From assembly GCA_023091735.1 (NCBI GenBank), contig JALKBU010000786.1, forward strand, positions 1 to 24,716: a DNA stretch of 24,716 nucleotides, in the 5' to 3' direction. The notes under the pieces were generated by a model. The model did not search any database and was not told the DNA's origin. It saw nothing but the letters and a program-made list of their open reading frames with translations. Every line of letters begins with the position of its first letter. The first letter of the stretch is position 1. The position numbers and the translations under genes were made by a program. This stretch comes from Trichomonas tenax (Eukaryota; Parabasalia; Trichomonadida; Trichomonadidae). Positions 16,847 through 24,716 of the stretch are shown in pieces.

Positions 16847-19429
16847 ATGACAGAACCGGATCCTTTTACCATCGAAGAGCCTCAATCAGGAAGGCGAAGA
16901 ACATCGGAGATCAGCAGAAGAACATCCAGTATCATGAGTGGCATCCAAGAGAAGACTGAACAAGAAGAAATCGAGTCTGATCAGAAATTTCATCGATTCG
17001 GTTCACAGTATAGAGCCCTTATTTACAGAAAATGGATAGGAATCAAGCGGTCTTTGTTGTCATATTTGATCAATATATTGATTACTTTGATTGTTTCATG
17101 TTTAGCAATTATTATTCGATGGATGTCTTCAGTTATTTCACAGGATGTTTACATCCCGTTCAACTTCAACGCATATCCGTTCCCTTCAAGTCATTTAATC
17201 GTCGTGGCGAGTGATTACAAAAACAACTTCATGAATAAGCCTTTCCAGATGAATTACATAGACAACATAAAGAAGGTGTTCAAGCAGGATACTGGTCTTG
17301 ACCCTGTTTTGGACATATTCGACAACATCGATGATGCAGGAAATTTCTTACACGGAGCGCGCAAAAATCACACTTATGTCGTATTCGGTATGTGTCTGCC
17401 TGAAGAATTCAGCCCAATGGGACCAAATAATCTAACATTGATATGGAATGATACAATAGAACCGGATCCATCGACAATGCAGAACATCAACAACTCCTAC
17501 ATCGGTATCAGCAACCTCTACAGAATCGAATTGGCGACACTCGCGAAAACACCAGATTTCAACAGCGAAGACTTTGCAAGCCTCAATGATTCATTTAAAC
17601 AAGAACTTAAGGCTGGATACGAGATGATGAATCTCACAAAGTCAGTAGATTTCAATATGATTTACACAGTCTTGAATGGAAATCATCTAGAAAGTTTCTT
17701 CGCTTCCGTTGCTCCAATTTTGATCACTGTTGGTTTGACATCAATCATTTCTAACGTTATCATTCATCCAATCATCGAAATTCAGGGCCCAGTTCGCTCT
17801 TACATGGTTTCTTGCTCATTGAAGATCATGCCGTATTGGATTGTTACTTTCATGTTCGATTTCATCACATGGATCGTCGAAGTCACATTGGTATGGATTC
17901 TCTTCTATGTTTGCAACATCAAGGTGTTCAGGAAGCAGCCAGGTATGCTTTACTATGTATTTATTATCAGCGGTATTTCCATTTTACTTTATATTTATGT
18001 TGTCAGTTTCTTATTCAGCAATCCAGATGCTGCAGGCAGAAACATGTTCATTATCAATTTCCTTATGATTCTTTTGCCTATGATCACTCTTATGGTTGCT
18101 GGTGACGACCCAGATATGGTCAAGAAGCTCAACTGGGTATTCGCTTTGATTCCGACAATGATGCTTGAAGGTTACATGCAGAGTGTTATGATGGAGTCAC
18201 TGTTCAACACAGAGAAGTTCTCTTTCTTCTTCACATATGATTCTCGCGCATTCCCATTCTTCGTGTTCTCCCTTTTAGGCATTGTTATCTGGTCCATGAT
18301 TTTGGTTATCATTGAGCTTTCTCGTGAGTTCGTCCGCAGAAAGATGTCTCTCAAGAGCTATGGTGACTACGAGCAGTTCTTCGAAGAGCAGAAGACACAG
18401 CATGAAATCACTCCAGAAGCAAAGGCGATGGAGGAAGAAGTCGAAAATAATAATGATTATGCAATCAAGATCCACAAAGTTTCAAGACTGTTCTTTAACA
18501 CAGAAGGAAAGCCAATTCCAGCTGTTAACGCTGTATCTCTTGGTATCAAGAAGGGATCTTTGTTTGGTTTCCTTGGTGCTAATGGTGCAGGAAAGACAAC
18601 ACTCATCAATATGATCACATCAATGCTTCCTGTCTCTGCTGGTACAATCTATATTGAAGGAAAGGATATCTCTGAGCAGAAGGATGCAACATTGTTGAGT
18701 GTTTGCCCACAGTTCAACACACACTTGTGCGAGGATATGACAATCTCTGAACACTTCCACTTCTATTCTCTTCTCGCTAAGATGTCACCAGAACATGAAG
18801 AAAGAAACACAAAGAAATTAATCCAACTTCTCGATATCGATGCAATCAAAGATACTCCAATAAGAGAACTCTCAGACGGTGACCAGAGAAAGCTTGCCAT
18901 CGCTCTCAGCTTCCTTGGAAGAGCTAAGATCATTCTTCTCGATGAGCCAACAGCAACACTCGATCCAGTTTCCAGACATCAAGTTCACGAAATGATTCTT
19001 TACTACAGAGGAAAGAAGACATTCATGCTCACAACACACATTCTCAACGAAGCTGAAGCGCTCTGCGATGACATATCAATCATGGTCAAAGGCAACGTTT
19101 ACACTATTGGCTCTCCGCAGTATCTTTCTGCCCAGTTCGGTACAGACTTGAAGATTGATATGCAGCTGAACGATGAATCAGAAGAAACAGGCGAGAAAGT
19201 TGACATCTTCTTTAAGGAGTATATCCCGGAGGCTACACTCGAAATCAAGCGCCCGAGCGCCAGAATTTATAACGTTCCTGCATCATCAACAAATCTCGGT
19301 GATTTGTTCGAAAAGATGGAACAAGGAATGCAGGGAGACAACGGATATAACTATTACACGTGCTCATCTTCATCACTGGAAAGAGTTTTCATGGAAATCG
19401 TGAGAATCTCTGAAGGTGAAGAAAACTAG
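16847..19429 (+). CDS. ABCA-type half transporter B
   Basis: The 860-residue product has a soluble Ser/Arg-rich head (1-55), a first membrane helix near LLSYLINILITLIVSCLAIII, a large outer loop with several N-glycosylation sites, a helix cluster (about 290-500) and one NBD. The NBD shows Walker A GANGAGKTT (from residue 577), a Q-loop (CPQFN), a degenerate signature LSDGDQRK (from 675), Walker B IILLDEPTATLD and an H-loop TTHILNEAEA. The signature Gly-Gly-Gln core is altered (DGD), unlike its divergent neighbour A. ABCA proteins move lipids or sterols; the substrate here is unknown. An Initiator-like TCAAATTTT lies about 12 nt before the ATG. Codon use is moderately C-rich, suggesting good expression. 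Divergent placement suggests joint expression and possible heterodimer formation with A. Confidence 0.9.
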   Translation: MTEPDPFTIEEPQSGRRRTSEISRRTSSIMSGIQEKTEQEEIESDQKFHRFGSQYRALIYRKWIGIKRSLLSYLINILITLIVSCLAIIIRWMSSVISQDVYIPFNFNAYPFPSSHLIVVASDYKNNFMNKPFQMNYIDNIKKVFKQDTGLDPVLDIFDNIDDAGNFLHGARKNHTYVVFGMCLPEEFSPMGPNNLTLIWNDTIEPDPSTMQNINNSYIGISNLYRIELATLAKTPDFNSEDFASLNDSFKQELKAGYEMMNLTKSVDFNMIYTVLNGNHLESFFASVAPILITVGLTSIISNVIIHPIIEIQGPVRSYMVSCSLKIMPYWIVTFMFDFITWIVEVTLVWILFYVCNIKVFRKQPGMLYYVFIISGISILLYIYVVSFLFSNPDAAGRNMFIINFLMILLPMITLMVAGDDPDMVKKLNWVFALIPTMMLEGYMQSVMMESLFNTEKFSFFFTYDSRAFPFFVFSLLGIVIWSMILVIIELSREFVRRKMSLKSYGDYEQFFEEQKTQHEITPEAKAMEEEVENNNDYAIKIHKVSRLFFNTEGKPIPAVNAVSLGIKKGSLFGFLGANGAGKTTLINMITSMLPVSAGTIYIEGKDISEQKDATLLSVCPQFNTHLCEDMTISEHFHFYSLLAKMSPEHEERNTKKLIQLLDIDAIKDTPIRELSDGDQRKLAIALSFLGRAKIILLDEPTATLDPVSRHQVHEMILYYRGKKTFMLTTHILNEAEALCDDISIMVKGNVYTIGSPQYLSAQFGTDLKIDMQLNDESEETGEKVDIFFKEYIPEATLEIKRPSARIYNVPASSTNLGDLFEKMEQGMQGDNGYNYYTCSSSSLERVFMEIVRISEGEEN

Positions 19430-19782
19430 ATTTGTATTATTCATTTAGATTTTCACTCAAAATGAGCATTTTCTTATCATAACTATACCAATTAACACAA
19501 TTTTGGAATCTGATATTTCATTGAGATGATAATTATTTTTTGAATTTCAAATGTTTTTGTTATTCCTTAACTAACGAGATATAAGCAATGCAAGTATTGT
19601 GTTATTAAATTATATCTCTGAAATCAGGTATTTTCGTTAAAAATATTTTCGGTAAAATATATTTTTCTCAAAATGAAAAAAAAAATTGTCTGAAAGAGAA
19701 AAAGCGGGTGGGAAAATTATGATAGAGATTAACATCATAACAAATTTAGTATTATTTTGTGATAGTAATCGTAATAACATAA
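19430..19782. other. AT-rich spacer between convergent genes
   Basis: The 353-bp stretch between the 3' ends of transporter B and the acyl-CoA synthetase is AT-rich. I see no gene, motif array or repeat in it. It should contain both poly(A) sites. Confidence 0.6.
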
Positions 19783-21672
19783 TTAGTTGGTGCCATTCTC
19801 GAGAGCACGAAGCTGTGTCTCATATCTCTCAGCAATCTTCCTTCTGCACTGCTTCATTGATGGTGTTAACAAGCCATTTGCAGGAGAGAACTCCTCTGTA
19901 GAGATATAAACGCCTTTGATCATTTCGAAGCCGTTGAGGTTGTTGATCTTTCCAACAGCGCTGAATTGCTGGAGAAGATAAGATTCGTCCGCAGCAAAGC
20001 CCTTTTCGAGGACAACGATAGCTGTCAAGAAACGAGCTGACATTCCCGCGTGGATGTATATCTGCATGATGCCCTTAACTTGTGTGTAAATGTTCATTAA
20101 TTTCTGAATTGAGACGTATTCACCTTGTGAGAGTTTGATGATCTCCTTCCTGCGTTCGATCATCTGGAGCTGTCCTGTTGGTGTCTTTCTGAAGATATCA
20201 CCAGTCTTGAACCAGCCATTCTCGAAATTGAGCTCTTGCTCTTCTTTGTTCTTGTAGTATCCTTTGATAACGCCGGAGCCTCTGACGTAGAGTTCGCCTT
20301 CGTTGTTCTTTGCGTAGAATCCCATTTCTTCGATGTCAACAAGTTTAACTTCGCCGCCTGGATAAGGAATACCGCAGTTTCCATCGAGGCAGTCTGTGTC
20401 GCCCTGGCCGAGGATTGGACCGGATGTCTCACTGAGGCCGTGACCGATGACGAAATCGCAGTTGAAAGCGAGTTTCATGAAGTGCTGTAATTCCGGTGGC
20501 ATGAATGAGCCAGCGCAGACAATGAGGCGGCAGCAGCCACCCATTGCTTGTTTGACTGGATTGAAGATGAGATCGAAACCTGGGAATTTCTTAATCCTGA
20601 AATTCTTGAGTAAAAGGGACTTCACGGTGATGGCGGAGCTGAACAGTGTCTGAAGAGCGCACGATTTCTTCTTTAACTGCCCTTGGACGCCATCATGAAT
20701 TCTCTCGAAGACCCTTGGAACACCGGAGACGATCGTTGGCTTGATGATCTTGAACTCCTCTATGATGTGCCTCAAGTCTCCCGAGAAAATAGCGATAGGA
20801 GTGAAAGATTTTTGTGCGATGACATGAAGTATAGACTCAAAAACGTGAGCAAGCGGCAAATATGAGAGATATCTGTCATCCTTGGTGAAGTGGGACACGT
20901 AAATGATTGTGGCGTTTGATGTAGCAATCATGTTTGCGTGTGAAATCACAACACCCTTGGAATTTCCTGATGTTCCTGATGTGAACATGATGAAAGCTGG
21001 ATATTCTGGCTTTGGTGGCCTGTGCGCTACAATTTTAGTGCAATTCAACAAAGTGTTGAACTTATGGAATCTAATTCTGTGATTGCGATACTTTTCCCAG
21101 TTAAATGGCTCGTCTTCGGCCTCGATGACGATTAAATCGGTCAAGCAGCAGTTTTCATCAATGGCATCCAACAACATCTGGACTTTTGTTGAATAAATGA
21201 AGATGTGCGTGAGATGTGAGAAATTGATGATGAACAGCATGTTTTCGATGCCGAATGTGTCATAGATCGGAACTGGGACATAGCTGTAAGCATAGCAAGC
21301 ATGTTGAGCCAAAACCCATTCAAGCCTGTTGTGGCTCAAAATTCCCACGTTCTGGCCCAGCTGGGGGAAGTTAGTTCTCATAGCAGAGCCCAGGGCGTCT
21401 CTCATCTTGCTAAATTCGACTCTATCGATAAATTTAAACTCGTCCTGCCATTTTCCGTTCGCGTAAACGCGTGTTCCGATGAACGGATAGTTCGGCATCT
21501 GAGATCTCGTGAACTCAATCACATCGTATAATGTCCTGACATTTGGTGCATCAGCATATGTTGAGCAATAGGTGTTGCAACCATACCTCTTGCATACGTT
21601 GTTGTACATAATCTTCGTTTCATTCGCTTGTGGCTCAACATCAGCGTAGGAAACACTATAGTCTTGGCCCAT
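19783..21672 (-). CDS. Long-chain fatty acid CoA ligase (ACSL-type)
   Basis: The 629-residue AMP-forming enzyme activates long-chain fatty acids to acyl-CoA (EC 6.2.1.3 expected). Motifs in order: P-loop FTSGTSGNSKGVVISHAN (about 228-245), YLSYLPLAHVFE (about 265-276), A-motif GHGLSETSG (about 407-415), GWFKTGDIF (about 484-492) and the fatty-acyl-CoA synthetase signature and hinge region near ERRKEIIKLSQGEYVS (about 504-519). Length and motif spacing match eukaryotic ACSL proteins; the gate-domain linker is present. There is no clear N-terminal membrane anchor. The protein starts MGQDYS, and the Gly at position 2 makes N-myristoylation possible but unproven. An Initiator-like TCACAAAA lies about 11 nt upstream of the ATG. 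Codons are richer in G and C than the flanking spacers, in line with strong expression. Confidence 0.93.
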   Translation of the reverse strand: MGQDYSVSYADVEPQANETKIMYNNVCKRYGCNTYCSTYADAPNVRTLYDVIEFTRSQMPNYPFIGTRVYANGKWQDEFKFIDRVEFSKMRDALGSAMRTNFPQLGQNVGILSHNRLEWVLAQHACYAYSYVPVPIYDTFGIENMLFIINFSHLTHIFIYSTKVQMLLDAIDENCCLTDLIVIEAEDEPFNWEKYRNHRIRFHKFNTLLNCTKIVAHRPPKPEYPAFIMFTSGTSGNSKGVVISHANMIATSNATIIYVSHFTKDDRYLSYLPLAHVFESILHVIAQKSFTPIAIFSGDLRHIIEEFKIIKPTIVSGVPRVFERIHDGVQGQLKKKSCALQTLFSSAITVKSLLLKNFRIKKFPGFDLIFNPVKQAMGGCCRLIVCAGSFMPPELQHFMKLAFNCDFVIGHGLSETSGPILGQGDTDCLDGNCGIPYPGGEVKLVDIEEMGFYAKNNEGELYVRGSGVIKGYYKNKEEQELNFENGWFKTGDIFRKTPTGQLQMIERRKEIIKLSQGEYVSIQKLMNIYTQVKGIMQIYIHAGMSARFLTAIVVLEKGFAADESYLLQQFSAVGKINNLNGFEMIKGVYISTEEFSPANGLLTPSMKQCRRKIAERYETQLRALENGTN

Positions 21673-21812
21673 ATTTTTGTGAATTTATTTTGTTTATAAA
21701 TCCATTGAATTAATTTTTTGTATTATTTCTATTTTTATAGCCACTACACAGTGGTAATAAATATTTAAGAATTCTAAAAATAAATTTTTGAGAGCGAAAA
21801 AATGAATTGAAA

Positions 21813-22058
21813 ATGCATGAACACGAAAATCACATCTGCATATATCATAGAGATGAAATTTCCATAAGAGTTCACTTAAACGGTTTTGTTTTTTTGATTA
21901 CTCGATATTGCGAAATTAAAAAGTTCATCAATGATAAAAAAGATGACACAATTTTGCGTAGGCATTTCTGTGATTCACTTGACTTGCGTTTACTCGTGGG
22001 ATGCTGTGATATATCTTTTTATGAGTATTTTATTGTATTTAAAGATATGGCCAAGTAG
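21813..22058 (+). CDS. Small hypothetical ORF
   Basis: An ATG-started frame of 81 residues begins with a His/Glu-rich stretch (MHEHENHICIYHRDE), continues as a mixed, normal-looking sequence with four cysteines and ends at TAG. It lies 140 bp from the divergent acyl-CoA synthetase start. I see no Initiator-like TCA close to the ATG and no TTTACNTGNCA copy. No family is recognised; it could equally be a relic or chance. Confidence 0.28.
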   Translation: MHEHENHICIYHRDEISIRVHLNGFVFLITRYCEIKKFINDKKDDTILRRHFCDSLDLRLLVGCCDISFYEYFIVFKDMAK

Positions 22059-22962
22059 AATATCAGTTTTTGGGGCTTTTTGAGCCGATGTATGGACTAT
22101 ATTAGTTCTGGTTGAGGCTTTGACAAGGATTCATGCGGCAAAATCTCATTTATTGCAAATCCAAAATTCAAAAATCTAAATGTAAAACTCTGTTAATGTA
22201 ATTTTCGTATATATGATCTGAAAGATTAAATGAATATCGCGTTTAAAAGTAGTTTTTATGTCATTTCCAAAACCAGAATTAATTTTTAAAAAATTCAGAA
22301 ACTAAAAACAATGAAATCACGCATCGCAGTACAGCAAAAACGCATTTGCATATTTCTTGATATTTGTTTTTTGAAAAGTGCCCAATAACTGTAAAAATAG
22401 AACTCCGATAGTCCTCAAAATAATTGGAGCGCAAAATTGAAAGGAATTGAAAAGACAAAGTATTCAATTTTGCGATCCCATTATTTTTAATAGAATCTTT
22501 CTATAACTATCTTTTTTGTAAAGTTGATTTTGATTAAAAATACTACAATAAGCATATAAAGAAAAGATTAAAAGAATAAATATTCAATGTGCATTGAAAG
22601 ATAGGAAAATTCTTGAATATTTCGAATTTCTTGGTGTACCCGGGTAAGTTGGGAAATAATCTAAACATGAATGTTAAACAATAATTATTGAAGTCTAGAT
22701 TATAGGGCTTTAAGGATCAAGAGATGGTATTTGAGAGAACAAAACTAAATGTATGACATGCCAAGCTAGTTTAGAATGCTGAATATTGATTTGGGGTATA
22801 AAATCCAATAATTTTGGGCGTTTTCTCGAGAAAAACTAAGCAAATTCGCTACAGCTGAGCTTTTATTTATGTTTGAACTGCAGTAAGCAACTTTTACTTC
22901 ATGATATTCACCTCAAATCAGTTCATGAGTGAGGGCATCATTAAATAGTAAACGGTCTCGTT
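22059..22962. other. Spacer with weak coding relics on the minus strand
   Basis: No gene with a start codon and plausible product is seen. Two minus-strand stretches are open without ATG and read partly protein-like (22912-22766, 49 codons; 22716-22543, 58 codons), but they are in different frames and the second is very AT-rich. They may be fragments of one decayed gene, or chance. Confidence 0.3.
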
Positions 22963-22993
22963 TGTCAAGTAAAGTGAGTATTTGGCAAGTAAA
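22963..22993. promoter_or_regulatory. Pair of TGNCAAGTAAA motifs 20 bp apart
   Basis: TGTCAAGTAAA (22963-22973) and TGGCAAGTAAA (22983-22993) start exactly 20 bp apart, and a partial TGTCAAAGA follows at 23013. Pairs with the same step occur in the EF-hand/PMT spacer and in the eS10 array. No convincing gene is adjacent; the nearest ATG frame on the plus strand starts at 23167. Confidence 0.5.
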
Positions 22994-23166
22994 TTTTGAA
23001 ATATATTTTATTTGTCAAAGATCGTCAGAAAATAATCGTACAAATCGAATTAATGATGTAGAAATGTATTCTATTTAAAATAAAGTGCATTCCATTATTT
23101 ATTATCGTTAAAATACGCAAAAAACTTCATTGAACAATGTAATTCTCAAAATGTTTAACAAAACGT

Positions 23167-23355
23167 ATGGATTTTAAATATAAGTCTTGGCTATGGAAAG
23201 CTGTTCCACAAACTGATTGCAGCTATAAAATTATTGCCCATATGTTTCAATATGGATGCAGAATAATATGGCAAAGAATGAAGGAGATATATCGATATTT
23301 TATGAAAAATTATGAATTGATGGCAAAAATCAAAATTACCAGATTTGTGATATAA
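23167..23355 (+). CDS. Small hypothetical ORF downstream of motif pair
   Basis: The 62-residue frame starts with MDFKYKSWLWKAV and is basic and aromatic, with three Trp residues. An Initiator-like TCAAAATG lies about 20 nt before the ATG, and the TGNCAAGTAAA pair lies about 175 bp upstream. No family is recognised. The promoter-like setting is the only reason to list it, so it may be a remnant of a gene whose body is lost. Confidence 0.22.
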   Translation: MDFKYKSWLWKAVPQTDCSYKIIAHMFQYGCRIIWQRMKEIYRYFMKNYELMAKIKITRFVI

Positions 23356-23714
23356 TCAATCTGCTATAATTTAGATTGGCAAAAATAAAAGACAAAAATA
23401 AGGCAATATATTTTTTTGAAAATCAAATTGTTTGGAAAAATCCATTTTTGATCTTAAACATCAATATGATTATATATTCAAGTCCGATTTATGATGTTAA
23501 AAACCTCCAAAACGATACTTTTTGTTCAAAAATTTTCTCAAATAGCTGGAAATAATATATAGAATATAATGAATTAATAATATTTTTCACCACTTTTTCA
23601 AAAAATAAAGCATTCAAAATTTCTTTAATACATTATACTCATCAAAATGTTTTGCATATTATTTTGCAAAATAAGTTTTCAAGTTTCACAAAAGTTTTTG
23701 TAAAGTTCACGATC
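23356..23714. other. Low-complexity AT-rich spacer
   Basis: Nothing but A/T-rich sequence with short runs is seen here: no open frame, no motif copy and no inverted repeat of note. Confidence 0.6.
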
Positions 23715-24005
23715 CTATTTTGTGATCACTATATGCCCCAATAGAACATTTCGTAAACCATTGGGTGTGTTGAAGAAAGTCACCTTTATTCCAATAAAGT
23801 TTTTTATTCCATTAAACTCCATTTTCCAATCAGTTTGAGGATTTAAGTTGTACAGGCTATGAGGATGTATGCATTGTGATATCGAAGAACCTGCACTAAG
23901 GATGCTAAAATAGTTACTTTTTGCCTTAAAAACGCACTTTTCGGGCTCCTTGTGCCTCCCCGAGTCATTAAGCTTGAAAAACCCTATATTATTGAAACAA
24001 ATTTT
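23715..24005 (-). pseudogene. Decayed gene fragment, 96 codons without a start
   Basis: The minus strand is open from 24005 to a TAG at 23717-23715. The product reads like a genuine globular, beta-rich protein: a charged section (NDSGRHKEPEKCVFKAK), then SILSAGSSISQC and DWKMEFNGIKNFIGIKVTFF, ending in LLGHIVITK. The only in-frame ATG lies late (the M of DWKME), so most of the frame cannot be started here. Upstream the frame hits TAA and low-complexity sequence. Composition is clearly less AT-rich than the spacer. I infer the 3' end of a lost gene. I do not recognise the family. Confidence 0.45.
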
Positions 24006-24224
24006 TTAAAATTATTTTTGCAAATTTAAATATTTTACTAAAAAACGAATTTATGCAAAAAATAATAAATTTTAATACATAATAGATGCTGAATATAACT
24101 TTACCATTCAACCAATGGAAAAAAACACGGATTTCTATAAATATGCATAAATCATCGTTAAATATGGAGATAATAATCGGATCTCAAAAACCATCTGTAG
24201 CAATCCTTAGCAAATCTGTGAGTG

Positions 24225-24589
24225 ATCAGCGGAATGTTAGTAGCAGCTGTGTGTAGAAGATGGAGTCAAAAAATCGGCAAAATTTTGTGGTACAAATTTC
24301 GAATTTTAACATGTAGGTTTCAAGACGGGTTCCGACGCTAGATACTCTTGCAGAAAGCCACTGGTAACGCCAAGGCCAGAAACCAACAAAGTCTAAAAAC
24401 CGCAATATCTTTGCAGTAACTTTAGTCCAGAGCACCTAAATAGGTTCCATGATAAATTCGCTGAGTTATATTTTTGATTGTGCCATTTAGAAAAGTCGAG
24501 TTTTGAATCCTCACCGAGATAGCAAAACTAAACTTCGACCGAGACCAAAAAAGTGAGATTTTTAATAACGTACATTCTGCCACAGGACC
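24225..24589. other. Higher-complexity segment beside the right-end repeat
   Basis: About 360 bp with higher GC than the preceding spacer directly adjoins the right repeat copy. All six frames are interrupted or give unlikely proteins; the minus strand has a 69-residue ATG frame with no recognisable features. It may be part of a longer repeated element whose end is the 127-bp unit. The left copy is not flanked by the same sequence. Confidence 0.3.
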
Positions 24590-24716
24590 TTTGAGTCTAT
24601 GACAAAAGTGAACACCAAAAAGTGACAGGGGAACCTTAAAGTCACTTTTCATGAATAAACTGTCACTTTTTGCGCGGGCAAATTGTCACCTTTATAAAAA
24701 GTGTCATAAATATCTT
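24590..24716 (-). repeat. Dispersed repeat, right copy
   Basis: Exact inverse of bases 1-127 and about 90 percent identical to 7156-7281. See the left copy for internal motifs. The sequence stops at the same outer edge as the left copy. Confidence 0.9.

Noticed and set aside
22279..22467. A 62-residue minus-strand frame
   Set aside because: It has no ATG at its start, is AT-rich and hydrophobic, and shows no promoter-like motif.
1..24716. A complete linear replicon with 127-bp terminal inverted repeats
   Set aside because: The exact length of 127 fits an assembly k-mer, and a third copy lies inside; no replication or packaging genes are present.
1..24716. CRISPR arrays, prokaryotic operons or rRNA genes
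   Set aside because: No regularly spaced long repeats with unique spacers, no Shine-Dalgarno-led gene clusters and no recognisable rRNA were seen; the 20-bp-stepped motif arrays have short degenerate units and are promoter elements, not CRISPR.

Overview
This window looks like nuclear DNA of a parabasalid (trichomonad) protist; Tritrichomonas or a close relative is the best guess, but the genus is not proven. The reasons are: intronless, closely packed genes on both strands in a compact eukaryotic gene set; very AT-rich spacers; Initiator-like TCA motifs roughly 8-16 nt before several start codons; and stop codons that often merge into TAAA, the trichomonad poly(A) signal. All three standard stops end genes and none is reassigned.

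Layout. 1-127 is a dispersed repeat whose exact reverse complement closes the window (24590-24716). 300-2434 holds gene remnants and a minus-strand surface-type glycoprotein gene with a frameshifted 3' end. 2582-6806 is a housekeeping block: a compact GAPVD1/RME-6-like RasGAP-VPS9 protein (-), a FOR20/FOP-like basal-body protein (+) sharing a short divergent promoter with it, and CNOT11 of the CCR4-NOT complex (-). 6807-8256 is AT-rich spacer with a third copy of the dispersed repeat, a structured GC-rich island and a coding relic. 8423-11488 carries ribosomal protein eS10 (+), an EF-hand protein (-) and a protein O-mannosyltransferase without its MIR domain (+). 11533-19429 holds a degenerate ubiquitin-protease-like gene (-) and two divergent ABCA-type half transporters around a 1.3 kb spacer full of inverted-repeat elements. 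19783-21672 is a long-chain acyl-CoA synthetase (-). 21673-24589 is mostly non-coding, with small ORFs and at least one decayed coding segment.

The genes do not form a pathway; they are ordinary cellular genes for trafficking, cilium/basal body, mRNA decay, translation, glycosylation, lipid activation and membrane transport. The most interesting signal is in the spacers. An 11-bp motif, TTTACNTGNCA or its complement, recurs in short arrays spaced about 20 bp apart, close to two DNA turns, upstream of several genes. The clearest cases are eS10, the FOR20/GAPVD1 divergent promoter and the EF-hand/PMT divergent promoter. It behaves like an undescribed promoter code. Other points are a nested fold-back element and a mariner-like miniature element between the ABC genes, and a GTG where the start codon of one ABC gene is expected.
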